A program made the translations under genes and the position numbers. From NCBI GenBank assembly GCA_963676635.1, contig OY781105.1, positions 496,001-560,000 of the forward strand: a stretch of 64,000 nucleotides of DNA, read 5' to 3'. The number at the start of each line of letters is the position of its first letter. Positions within the stretch are counted from its first letter, which is position 1. Origin of the DNA: GCA-002708315 sp963676635. GTDB taxonomy: Bacteria > Bacteroidota > Bacteroidia > Bacteroidales > F082. Below the pieces are notes generated by a model that did not search any database, was not told the DNA's origin, and saw nothing but the letters and a program-made list of their open reading frames with translations. Below are positions 52,024 through 60,705 of the stretch, in pieces.

Positions 52024-52587
52024 ATGAACACACTTTTAAACAAGTTAGCCCTTACTACGATATTTACATCGCTACTGATATATCTAAGCCTTTCATTCTC
52101 ATCATGTAAAGAGGTGGATGAATTAACTCATTTCTATTTTAGTATTGTTACTGATACTGATATTCCTGCAACAGAAACAATTGGAGTACCTCTTGAAATT
52201 GTCCTTACTGGTATTCCAACAAACTCAAGTGAAGCTTTTGTTCTGAACAATACCACTAAATCATTGGTGGAGAAAATAACAGTATCTGAACTTTTTTTGA
52301 ATTTACCTGATTCGGGTAGTCAAACATTTGATTTTCTTAGTTCTGTTGAGATATATATCTTTACTGATAGCTTGCCTGAAATCCTTTTAGGCAAAAATAC
52401 AAGCATCCCGGAAACAGGCCTTAAATCTGTTGAACTTGAAAATGATGAGGATGATCTTAAAGACTATCTGATTGAAAACACCCTGAATTTCAAGGTTCTT
52501 TTTACTTTGAGAGATGATATTACTGAAGACACTAACATTGAAATGGAAAGCACTTTCTTTGTTGATGCTGAACTATTAGGAATTTAA
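52024..52587 (+). CDS. Lipoprotein, unknown
   Basis: The 187-residue protein has a signal peptide with lipobox (YLSLSFSSCKEVDE). The mature part alternates strands and loops (FYFSIVTDTDIPATETIGVP, GSQTFDFLSSVEIYIF, LNFKVLFTLRDDI). No family is recognised. It is followed after 9 bp by tatA and is probably in the same transcript. Confidence 0.65.
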   Translation: MNTLLNKLALTTIFTSLLIYLSLSFSSCKEVDELTHFYFSIVTDTDIPATETIGVPLEIVLTGIPTNSSEAFVLNNTTKSLVEKITVSELFLNLPDSGSQTFDFLSSVEIYIFTDSLPEILLGKNTSIPETGLKSVELENDEDDLKDYLIENTLNFKVLFTLRDDITEDTNIEMESTFFVDAELLGI

Positions 52588-52596
52588 AGATTTATT

Positions 52597-52860
52597 ATGA
52601 TTCAATATACTGGATGGATAGGTGGACCTGAAATCATTGTGATTCTCGTTATTGTTGTTCTTCTCTTTGGAGGCAAGAAGATACCTGAATTGGCTCGTGG
52701 TCTGGGAAAAGGTATCAAAGATTTTAAAAAAGCTACTGAAGATAGTGATCTGAAAAATGATATTAAGGATGTATCATCAGAAATAAAGGACTTAAAATCC
52801 ACTGTGGATAAAATTAATCCAAAGAAACATAAGGATTTGACTACTTTTAAGAAAAAATAA
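52597..52860 (+). CDS. tatA: Twin-arginine translocase subunit TatA/TatE
   Basis: The 87-residue protein has one N-terminal membrane helix (PEIIVILVIVVLLFGG), the FGxxKxPEL hinge (FGGKKIPELARGLG) and an amphipathic helix (GKGIKDFKKATED), followed by a charged tail. It forms the pore of the Tat system for folded proteins. No tatC is in the window. Confidence 0.92.
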   Translation: MIQYTGWIGGPEIIVILVIVVLLFGGKKIPELARGLGKGIKDFKKATEDSDLKNDIKDVSSEIKDLKSTVDKINPKKHKDLTTFKKK

Positions 52861-52883
52861 TTACCATCAAACAATAACTCTGA

Positions 52884-54230
52884 TTGAAAGACTTGACTAC
52901 TGGCAAAGAAGGAAAGCGAATTCTTAATTTTGCCCTCCCTATGTTATTTGGAAACATTTTCCAGCAAATGTATAATGTTGTGGACAGCATTATTGTTGGT
53001 AAGGTGTTGGGCGATAAAGCTCTTGCTGCTGTTGGTGCTAACTTCCCTTTTATTTTTGCGCTGATTTCTTTTGTGGTTGGAATTGCCATTGGTGCTACTG
53101 TAATTATTGCTCAGTATTTTGGAGCAAAGCAAATGGATAAAGTAAAGAAAACTATTGATACTCTTTATATTTTCATGTTTTTTGCTGCTATTCTTCTTAC
53201 TGTTGCAGGTACCTCCCTTAGCTCATATGTATTCAGTATAATTGATCTGCCCAACGATGTGCTGCCTCTCGCCATTGAATACTTTAATTACTATGCCCTT
53301 GGTTTTATTTTCTTTTTTGGCTTTCAAGGTACGAGTGCTATTCTTCGTGGTTTGGGCGACTCCAAAACTCCTGTATATTTTCTGATTATCGCTACTGTTA
53401 TGAATATTCTACTGGATATCCTTTTCGTTGTGGTCTTTAAACTTGGTATTAAAGGTGTATCAATAGCTACTGTTATTGCTCAAGCTGGTGCGTTTTTTAC
53501 TATTATCTGGTATCTTAACAAATATCATCGCTTTCTTGAGTTTACACCTTTGAAGATGAAATTCGATAAAAGCATCTTTTTGAAAAGTGTTAAAATAGGC
53601 CTGCCTTCTGGTTTTCAACAAACTTTTGTTGCTCTTGGTTCACTGGCGCTGTATAAAATTGTAAATATGTTTGGTGTGCCTACAATAGCTGCGTATACAA
53701 TTGCCATGAGACTGGATTCCTTTGCTGTAATGCCTGCGATGAACTTTTCTGCCGCCATTTCTACCTTTGTTGGCCAAAACATTGGTGCTAACAAATATGA
53801 ACGTATTGGGAATGGTCTTAAATCAGCACTTCGCATGGTGGGATTGATAGCTGTTTCTGTTTCTATCCTTGCAATGATATTTGCTGAACCGTTAATTAAA
53901 CTGTTTACTGAAAGTCCTGAAGTTGTTGAAATTGGCGTTCAGTATATTCATATTGTAACTCCCTTCTATCTTATTTTCTCTGCCATGTTTATCTTTAATG
54001 GTATATTAAGAGGTGCAGGCGACACTTTAATCCCAATGATAATTACGTTATTAGCATTATGGGCTATCAGGCTTCCTGTTTCCTGGTTATTATCATTACA
54101 TCTTGGGTCTAATGGTATTTGGTGGGGTATTCCTATTGCATGGACGTTCGGATTAACTGTCTCATTCTTCTATTTTAAAACAGGCAGATGGAAGAAAAAA
54201 GCGGTTGTTAAACACGAAACTGATGAATAA
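52884..54230 (+). CDS. MATE family efflux transporter
   Basis: The 448-residue protein has about twelve membrane segments in two homologous halves. LNFALPMLFGNIFQQMYNVV, DSIIVGKVLGDKALAAVGAN and the second-half counterpart GLPSGFQQTFVALGSLALYK are typical of the NorM/DinF-type MATE superfamily. Na+ or H+ driven export of cationic compounds is the family function. The start is a TTG at 52884. Co-directional with tatA. Confidence 0.9.
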   Translation: MKDLTTGKEGKRILNFALPMLFGNIFQQMYNVVDSIIVGKVLGDKALAAVGANFPFIFALISFVVGIAIGATVIIAQYFGAKQMDKVKKTIDTLYIFMFFAAILLTVAGTSLSSYVFSIIDLPNDVLPLAIEYFNYYALGFIFFFGFQGTSAILRGLGDSKTPVYFLIIATVMNILLDILFVVVFKLGIKGVSIATVIAQAGAFFTIIWYLNKYHRFLEFTPLKMKFDKSIFLKSVKIGLPSGFQQTFVALGSLALYKIVNMFGVPTIAAYTIAMRLDSFAVMPAMNFSAAISTFVGQNIGANKYERIGNGLKSALRMVGLIAVSVSILAMIFAEPLIKLFTESPEVVEIGVQYIHIVTPFYLIFSAMFIFNGILRGAGDTLIPMIITLLALWAIRLPVSWLLSLHLGSNGIWWGIPIAWTFGLTVSFFYFKTGRWKKKAVVKHETDE

Positions 54231-54297
54231 TCAATAAAAACCTCCTTTCTATTGATTAATTACTATAGCCTTTACTCTTTTAAGTACATTTGCACCT

Positions 54298-54663
54298 ATG
54301 TTTAATTTCCTGAAAAAACGAATAAAGAGTTTTGGGTTTGCTTTTGCCGGTATCGGTGTTGCATTGCAGCAAACTAATTTCAAAATTCAGATATCAGCTG
54401 CTATCATAGCTGTTATCTTAGGTTTTGTGCTGGATATAAGTTTATTCGAATGGATAGTCGTAATATCTCTTTCGGGTATTGTGCTTACAGCTGAAATTAT
54501 TAATACGTCAATTGAAGAGATAGTCAATTTTATATCACCTGAAAAAAACAACAAAGCAAAAATTATAAAAGATCTGGCAGCAGGTGCTGTACTTGTAGTG
54601 GCTCTGACTGCTTTTATTGTGGGATTAATAATCTTCATTCCTAAAATATTTATGCAACTATGA
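54298..54663 (+). CDS. Diacylglycerol/undecaprenol kinase family protein
   Basis: The 121-residue inner-membrane protein of the DgkA family has three membrane helices. EIINTSIEEIVNFI carries the catalytic-site Glu and Asn, and KIIKDLAAGAVLV is the family's conserved cytoplasmic segment. In Gram-negative Bacteroidota the substrate may be undecaprenol or diacylglycerol. The 3' end overlaps the next gene by four bases (ATGA). Confidence 0.88.
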   Translation: MFNFLKKRIKSFGFAFAGIGVALQQTNFKIQISAAIIAVILGFVLDISLFEWIVVISLSGIVLTAEIINTSIEEIVNFISPEKNNKAKIIKDLAAGAVLVVALTAFIVGLIIFIPKIFMQL

Positions 54664-55499
54664 AAATTATCGCTGATAGTGGGTCAACCAAAACAACATG
54701 GGTTTTAATTGATAATAAAGACGTTATTAAGTATGTCAATACCGAAGGATATAATCCATATTATTACGATTCAGAGACTTTAACAAACTCTTTGGAGAAG
54801 AATGTCTACCATGAATTTGAGAACGAAGATATTACAGAAATTCATTATTATGGCTCAGGTTGTTCTTCTAAATCAAACTGTAACCTTATTAGTACTTCGT
54901 TAAAATCGCTTTTTAACAAAGCTGATATTTATGTGAACCATGATTTGTTCGGAACTGCCATTGCTCTGCTTCAAAATGAAAAAGGAATTGCATGTATTCT
55001 GGGAACGGGCTCTAATGCTTGTCTGTGGGATGGCAACAAGATTGTAAAAAACGTTCCATCAGTAGGATACTTGCTTGGCGATGAAGGAAGTGGTACGTAT
55101 ATAGGTATGAAAATCCTTAAAGGGATACTGGAAGAAAAGGCTCCTGATGAAATAATAAAAAGGTTTCATGAAAGAGAAAACACAAATCTGGAATTAATAT
55201 TAAAGAAAATATATGGTACCAAAGAACCAAACAGATATATTTCCACTCTTAGTAAATTTGCTTCAGAGCATATCAATAACCAATGGGTTGAAAATACTGT
55301 TATTGGTGCTTTTACAGATTTTATTGATAATCATTTAAGCTTTTATGAAAACTATCAGAATATTGGTGTGTCTTTCACTGGGTCTGTTGCTCATGCTTTT
55401 AAAATCCAATTATTGAAAGCATTTGAGTTAAGATCTGTAAAGACTGGTATTATTCTTAAAGACCCCATGTCAGGATTAATTAAATATCATACGCAATAG
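54660..55499 (+). CDS. BadF/BadG/BcrA-type ATPase, N-acetylglucosamine-kinase-like
   Basis: The 279-residue sugar-kinase-fold protein (ASKHA) has the phosphate-1 motif IADSGSTKTTWVLID, the central GIACILGTGSNACLWDG, GYLLGDEGSGTYIGMKIL, and the adenosine motif GVSFTGSVAHAF. GDEGSG is typical for GlcNAc kinases of this branch, which salvage amino sugars from cell-wall recycling. The specific substrate is inferred. It is translationally coupled to the DgkA-like gene. Confidence 0.82.
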   Translation: MKIIADSGSTKTTWVLIDNKDVIKYVNTEGYNPYYYDSETLTNSLEKNVYHEFENEDITEIHYYGSGCSSKSNCNLISTSLKSLFNKADIYVNHDLFGTAIALLQNEKGIACILGTGSNACLWDGNKIVKNVPSVGYLLGDEGSGTYIGMKILKGILEEKAPDEIIKRFHERENTNLELILKKIYGTKEPNRYISTLSKFASEHINNQWVENTVIGAFTDFIDNHLSFYENYQNIGVSFTGSVAHAFKIQLLKAFELRSVKTGIILKDPMSGLIKYHTQ

Positions 55500-55602
55500 T
55501 ATTTCTTTATTGGCTTTATACTTCATAAGCAAAGTAATATCAGGTTATTATTAAATCTAAATAAAAATCAGTAAAAAGTTATTAATTACGAAACAAAATT
55601 GT

Positions 55603-55632
55603 ATTGTGATCCGTAAATAAAAGATAATTTTG
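55603..55632 (+). promoter_or_regulatory. Bacteroidota-type promoter before the RSH gene
   Basis: ATTG (55603-55606), an 18-base spacer and TAATTTTG (55625-55632) match the -33 TTTG / -7 TAnnTTTG promoter. The ATG follows at 55650, leaving a very short leader. Confidence 0.55.
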
Positions 55633-55649
55633 CATTTTAAGCATTGGCA

Positions 55650-57908
55650 ATGTCAGAAGTTGTAAACAAAGAGGAGCAGGAAAAACGGGAGATACTGCGT
55701 CAATACAGGCGGTTGATAGAGGTATGGAATGTTGGCAACAAAACAACCAAAGATAAATGGCTGGTTCGTAAAGCTTTCAGAATGGCTGCCGATGCTCACA
55801 GGGATATGCGACGTAAATCGGGTGAGCCTTTTATTATGCACCCGCTGGCCGTGGCTATTATTGTTGCCAAAGATATAGGACTGGGCCGTACATCAATAAT
55901 ATCATCTTTACTGCATGATACTGTTGAAGATACAATCATGACTCTCGATGAGATCGATGGTATATTTGGTGAAAAGGTTGCTAAAATCATTGACGGTCTT
56001 ACGAAAATCGACAACATCTCAATTGCTACTTCTACAGCTCAGGCCGAGACTTTAAAAAAGATTCTTCTTACTCTTTCTGATGATATCAGGGTGATCCTCA
56101 TTAAGCTTGCCGATAGGATTCATAATATGCGTACTCTTGATAGTATGCCTAAAGAAAAGCAGTTGCGTGTTGTTTCTGAAACTCAGTATATTTATGCTCC
56201 CCTCGCATACCGCTTGGGTCTTTATAAAATTAAAAGTGAACTTGAAGAGCTGTCTTTTAAATATTCTGAGCCAAAGATTTACAAAGAGATTAATGACAAA
56301 CTCAGCCGCACCGAGGATATAAGGATTAAATCCTACAATGCCGTTGTTGAAGCCTTATCTCCGGAACTGGATAAAAATAACTTTGAATATGAGATACGAC
56401 TGAATGTTAAAACTGCTAATTCTATATGGCAAAAGATGCGTAAGCGCGAGGAATCATTTAAAAATATCTATAATACTTACTCCATTGATATTATATTAAA
56501 TGCTGAACCTTCAGAAGAAAATGATATCTGCTGGCATGCGTATTCAATTATTAGCAGACTGTTCAGGTCTAATACAAAACGCTTGCGCGACTGGATAAGT
56601 ACTCCAAAGGCCAATGGCTATGAGGCTGTGCATACTACTATTATGAATATTACTGGCCAATGGGTTGACATTCATATCCGCAGCAAACGTATGGATGAAA
56701 TTGCTAATAAAGGATATGCTGCTTATTGGAAATATAAAGATCTGGACACAATTGATGCAAGTCTTGAAAACTGGGTGAACCGCACAAAAACTCTCATTGA
56801 AGAGAATGAAGAAGATACTTTTAGCTTTTTAAGTGACTTTAAAAGAAATCTGTTCTCTGATGAGATATTTGTATTTACTCCTGCCGGTGAGGTTATTAAT
56901 CTTCCTTATGGTGCAACAGTACTTGATTTTGCTTATACTATTCATACTGATATAGGTAACCAGTGTATTGGTGCTAATATTAATCATAAAATAGCATCGC
57001 TGGGACAAAAGCTGAATTCCGGCGAACAAGTTGAAATCATTACATCAAAAATACAGAAACCTTCTGAAGAATGGTATAAATATGTTATTACTGCGAGAGC
57101 TAAATCGAGGATAGCACATGCTATTAAAACATTCCGTAAGAGCTTCCGTATTGAAGGCCAGGAAAAGCTAAAGCAGTACTTTGAACAACAAAATATTGAG
57201 TTTAACAAACATAATATCAATCAGCTGCTTGCTTATCGTAATTTAAATGGTATTATTGATCTCTACTACTTCGTGGCAAAGGGCACTATCGGACTAAAGG
57301 AAGTTAAGGAAATTAAAGAAATATTACAACCGACAGAAAGCAGACTACGCTGGATACGAAATTTTAGGTTGCCCTTTACTAAACCCAGAATTACATCAAA
57401 TGAAAACGCTAACGATTCTGAAAAAGCAAATGAAAACACTGATGAAAACTCAAAACCCAAGGTAGATTATATAAGTGATTTTGCTACACTCGACTATATT
57501 GTTTCTGATTGCTGTAATCCCATTCCCGGGGATAATGTAATGGGACTTGTTTTCCCTAATGAACCAATCCAGATACACAAGACTAATTGTGAAACAGCAA
57601 TTAAACTTATGTCTCAACATGGTAAAAATATCGTTAAAGCAAAATGGAAACAGCAAGCTGGTATTACTTTCCTGGCAGGCCTTAAAATACAGGCTGCTGA
57701 CAACTTCGGCTTGATCAGAGAAATAATATCTCCTATTACCGATGAATTTAAAATAAATATCCGCACATTTGATCTTACCAATAGTGAAGGCATTGTTAAT
57801 ATAAAAATTACAATTTATGTGTCAAGCACGAAAGAACTTAAAATGGTAATTTCTCGCCTGAAAAAGATCAATTCAATAATTAAAATTATTCGCCTCGATA
57901 AAATTTAA
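55650..57908 (+). CDS. RelA/SpoT homologue (RSH), probably hydrolase-only
   Basis: The 752-residue (p)ppGpp enzyme has HD, SYNTH, TGS, zinc-finger-like and ACT domains. The HD domain is intact (GEPFIMHPLAVAIIV, SSLLHDTVEDT). The SYNTH domain keeps STPKANGYEAVHTT. By eye alignment to Rel, however, the catalytic Asp of D-L-x-A-I-R is Asn (NIYNTYSIDIIL) with Arg also lost, and the Glu of E-x-Q-I-R is Asp (VDIHIRS). TGS is at EIFVFTPAGEVINLPYGATV, the Cys region at DYIVSDCCNPIPGDN, and ACT at the C-terminus. I expect ppGpp degradation without synthesis. The ATG at 55650 is preferred to an upstream TTG. Confidence 0.9.
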   Translation: MSEVVNKEEQEKREILRQYRRLIEVWNVGNKTTKDKWLVRKAFRMAADAHRDMRRKSGEPFIMHPLAVAIIVAKDIGLGRTSIISSLLHDTVEDTIMTLDEIDGIFGEKVAKIIDGLTKIDNISIATSTAQAETLKKILLTLSDDIRVILIKLADRIHNMRTLDSMPKEKQLRVVSETQYIYAPLAYRLGLYKIKSELEELSFKYSEPKIYKEINDKLSRTEDIRIKSYNAVVEALSPELDKNNFEYEIRLNVKTANSIWQKMRKREESFKNIYNTYSIDIILNAEPSEENDICWHAYSIISRLFRSNTKRLRDWISTPKANGYEAVHTTIMNITGQWVDIHIRSKRMDEIANKGYAAYWKYKDLDTIDASLENWVNRTKTLIEENEEDTFSFLSDFKRNLFSDEIFVFTPAGEVINLPYGATVLDFAYTIHTDIGNQCIGANINHKIASLGQKLNSGEQVEIITSKIQKPSEEWYKYVITARAKSRIAHAIKTFRKSFRIEGQEKLKQYFEQQNIEFNKHNINQLLAYRNLNGIIDLYYFVAKGTIGLKEVKEIKEILQPTESRLRWIRNFRLPFTKPRITSNENANDSEKANENTDENSKPKVDYISDFATLDYIVSDCCNPIPGDNVMGLVFPNEPIQIHKTNCETAIKLMSQHGKNIVKAKWKQQAGITFLAGLKIQAADNFGLIREIISPITDEFKINIRTFDLTNSEGIVNIKITIYVSSTKELKMVISRLKKINSIIKIIRLDKI

Positions 57909-58063
57909 TGTTAACCCTCTTCTTTCTTGTTAAGTCAACCATCTGCAAGTCTGCTTATTATCGCAATCGTTTGTTGAAATGTTTATTTTTTTTTCAGTTT
58001 GCCTATTTATAATAAAACTAAATAAAGAAAATTTACTAATTTTACCGCAAAATTATCCATGGC

Positions 58064-58531
58064 ATGAAATTAAACAATAAAAAGGATACATATGAATCAG
58101 TAAAAAAACTTTTTACTGAACATTTGGAATCAAAAGGGCATAGGAAAACTCCGGAAAGATATACAATCTTAAAAGAAATTTATGCTACGGAAGGTCATTT
58201 TGATATTGAAACATTATATATCAGAATGAAGAACAACAAATACCGTGTGAGCAGAGCAACATTATATAATACAATTGAATTATTACTCGATTGCAACCTT
58301 GTTACTAAACATCAGTTTGGTAATAATTGTGCCCAATTTGAAAGATCATTCAAATACAAACAACACGACCATTTTGTTTGTACTGATAACGGAAAAGTAC
58401 TTGAATTTTGCGATCCCAGAATTCAAGAGATTCAGAAATCTGTTGAAGAGTTACTTGGGGTGGAAGTTGCTTATCACTCATTAACCTTTTACGGAAAGTG
58501 CAAATCAGGAAATAAAGAAATTGATTCCTAA
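58064..58531 (+). CDS. Fur-family transcriptional regulator
   Basis: The 155-residue protein has the winged helix (HRKTPERYTILKEIYATEGH, YRVSRATLYNTIELLLDCNL) and the dimerisation/metal domain (QHDHFVCTDNGKVLEFCDPR, YHSLTFYGKC). The His-rich regulatory site is present. The two CxxC structural zinc pairs are incomplete: CTDN instead of CxxC, and a single Cys near the end. The RSH - Fur - purA gene order is common in Bacteroidota. Confidence 0.9.
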   Translation: MKLNNKKDTYESVKKLFTEHLESKGHRKTPERYTILKEIYATEGHFDIETLYIRMKNNKYRVSRATLYNTIELLLDCNLVTKHQFGNNCAQFERSFKYKQHDHFVCTDNGKVLEFCDPRIQEIQKSVEELLGVEVAYHSLTFYGKCKSGNKEIDS

Positions 58532-58863
58532 TCATAAACTCAACAGAACCTTTCTGTTAAGTTAAAAAGTATTTATCAACAGGTATTCATTTATCAATCT
58601 TTTTTCTTTCAAAAGTCCATAAGTAGTTGCCATATACTTCAACCACTTTTTAGTTAATTTTGTTCACTCAGCAAAGTCATGTTTCTAAATACTGCGGCGC
58701 TTAATTGAGGTATTAATTCTTTAAATAAAGTTTTTTAAGATTTATAAGATTGTTTCTACCACAATTACGCATCGAAACCACTTATGCAATTATTACTCTC
58801 TTCCATCTAAATATTTTAAAATACAGGTACATTTCACCTAATTGTATGTTTATCTCATAAATA
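58532..58863. other. Gene-free stretch before array C
   Basis: AT-rich DNA without a supported gene or terminator hairpin. Confidence 0.55.
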
Positions 58864-59017
58864 ACCACTTGAGAAAACACATATTCTCTCTTGTGTAATT
58901 ACCATTTTCCTCTTGTGTAAATAACATTCTGATGCGCATCAGAATCATTTTTGATGCGCATCAGGATTGTTTCTGATGCGCATCAGGATTCATCTTGATG
59001 CGCATCAGAGATGCGTT
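58864..59017 (+). repeat. 22-bp-period modular array C (7 units)
   Basis: Three TTGTG-type units (CTTGAG at 58868, CTTGTGTAA at 58890 and 58912) are followed by four perfect palindromes TGATGCGCATCA at 58930, 58952, 58974 and 58996. All are in 22-bp register. Spacers between the palindromes are 10 bp and similar (GAATCATTTT, GGATTGTTTC, GGATTCATCT). The order and numbers equal array B read on its minus strand. It lies between the Fur-family gene and purA. Confidence 0.9.
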
Positions 59018-59268
59018 TGCTCAGCTTCTGAATTATGATTTGTCTTCAGAAAGTAACCATCAGAACTAATGACAATATTCATTCAGAGCTCTTTCTCATA
59101 ATATATTTTATTAATCACCGAAAATATGATTTAAATGAAACGCTATTTACTGCTTAGGATTGAATGGGCGCTATTTCACAAATAACACTGAATTACATTA
59201 CTTTAAACAAGTAACAATAAAGTTAGTAACTATTAATAATTATCTAATTAATTCAATTGCTTTTTGAT

Positions 59269-59314
59269 TAAATTTGCAGCTGAATAAAGACCCTGTAGAT
59301 AAACAGGGTTTTTT
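59269..59314 (+). promoter_or_regulatory. purA promoter and leader hairpin
   Basis: A -7-like TAAATTTG (59269-59276) is followed by the hairpin ACCCTGT / ACAGGGT (59290-59309) and a T-run (59309-59314), ending 30 bp before the purA ATG. This is terminator-shaped and stands in the leader, with no other gene between it and the promoter, so premature termination is possible. Confidence 0.5.
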
Positions 59315-59344
59315 AATGATTGATAACATATAATTCTTTATAAA

Positions 59345-60634
59345 ATGAAAATTGATGTTCTTCTGGGTTTGCAATGGGGTGATGAAGGAAAAGGAAAAGT
59401 AGTTGACTTTCTTACACCACAATATGATATAATAGCAAGATTTCAGGGTGGTCCAAACGCTGGTCATACTATTGAATTCGATAATAAGAAGTTCGTCCTT
59501 CACACTATTCCTTCCGGAATATTCAACGATAATACAGAAAATATTATCGGAAACGGTGTAATAATAGATCCTTATATTCTTGAAAAAGAAATAACGAATC
59601 TTAAAAGTAGCGGAATTGATGTTGAATCGAAGTTGATGGTGAGCAGGAAGGCTCATATTATACTTCCAACACACAGATTGCTCGACGCTGTTTATGAAGA
59701 AGCAAAAGGTAAAGATAAAATTGGATCTACACTTAAAGGAATAGGTCCTTGTTATACGGATAAGGTAAGTCGCAATGGTATAAGAGTAGGTAATGTAACA
59801 CAAAGTCATTTTGAAGAGCGCTACAATGCTGCCAAAGAACGTCATTTAAAAATTATCAGACAATACAATCCTGACTATTCACAAATATTAATAGACAAAT
59901 TACCATTTGATGAATACGAACAAAAATGGATTGAATCCCTCTCAACACTTAAGAGCTTAAACATAATAGACAGCGAATATTATATTAATGAGCAACTGAA
60001 TGCAGGCAAGAAGATACTGGCAGAAGGAGCTCAGGGGACTATGCTGGATATTGATTTCGGATCTTATCCATTTGTAACTTCTTCAAATACAACAACAGCA
60101 GGAGTGTGTGCCGGTTTAGGTGTGGCACCGGGCAAAATTGGTGAAGTAATTGGTATCTTTAAAGCCTATTGTACCAGAGTTGGAAGTGGCCCCTTCCCTA
60201 CTGAGCTATTCGACAATGATGGTGAAACGCTCAGAGACACTGGTAATGAATATGGTTCAACAACAGGACGCCCAAGAAGGTGCGGCTGGTTGGATATACC
60301 CGCCCTTAAATATGCTATAACCCTCAATGGTGTTACCAAACTCATGATGATGAAAGCAGATGTTCTGAATAACTTCGAATGTATAAAAGCTGCTGAACAA
60401 TATGAGATTGATGGCGTTAAAACAAATATACTTCCCTTCGACAGCAGCAACACTGAAATTAAACCATTTTACAAAGAAGTTAAAGGCTGGAACTCTGACC
60501 TGAATGCTATTGATGGTTTTGAAAACCTACCTGAAGGTCTTAAAAATTATGTGGACTATATAGAGAAACAAACAGGTATTTCTGTCAACATGGTCTCATA
60601 TGGCCCTGATCGCGAAGCAACGATAATTAAATAA
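59345..60634 (+). CDS. purA: Adenylosuccinate synthase
   Basis: The 429-residue enzyme makes adenylosuccinate from IMP, aspartate and GTP, the first committed step to AMP. GLQWGDEGKGKVVDFL holds the P-loop with catalytic Asp; GGPNAGHTI supplies the catalytic His. TTTGRPRRCGWLD and LNNFECIKAAEQYE-type blocks (VLNNFECIKAAEQY) bind GTP and substrate, and the C-terminus ISVNMVSYGPDREATI is normal. Start at 59345 after a hairpin leader; terminator at 60645. Confidence 0.97.
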   Translation: MKIDVLLGLQWGDEGKGKVVDFLTPQYDIIARFQGGPNAGHTIEFDNKKFVLHTIPSGIFNDNTENIIGNGVIIDPYILEKEITNLKSSGIDVESKLMVSRKAHIILPTHRLLDAVYEEAKGKDKIGSTLKGIGPCYTDKVSRNGIRVGNVTQSHFEERYNAAKERHLKIIRQYNPDYSQILIDKLPFDEYEQKWIESLSTLKSLNIIDSEYYINEQLNAGKKILAEGAQGTMLDIDFGSYPFVTSSNTTTAGVCAGLGVAPGKIGEVIGIFKAYCTRVGSGPFPTELFDNDGETLRDTGNEYGSTTGRPRRCGWLDIPALKYAITLNGVTKLMMMKADVLNNFECIKAAEQYEIDGVKTNILPFDSSNTEIKPFYKEVKGWNSDLNAIDGFENLPEGLKNYVDYIEKQTGISVNMVSYGPDREATIIK

Positions 60635-60644
60635 ATCTTTATAG

Positions 60645-60680
60645 AAAATCCTGCTTTCAGTTATGATTGCAGGATTTTTA
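60645..60680 (+). terminator. Terminator after purA
   Basis: AAATCCTGC pairs with GCAGGATTT, followed by T-run; convergent with the TPR gene ending at 60706. Confidence 0.88.
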
Positions 60681-60705
60681 TAAAAATACAATACCCAATA
60701 TCTAT

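Noticed and set aside
59240..59845. Minus-strand frame of 201 codons over the purA start
   Set aside because: Antisense to a certain gene (purA) and lacking any recognisable domain.
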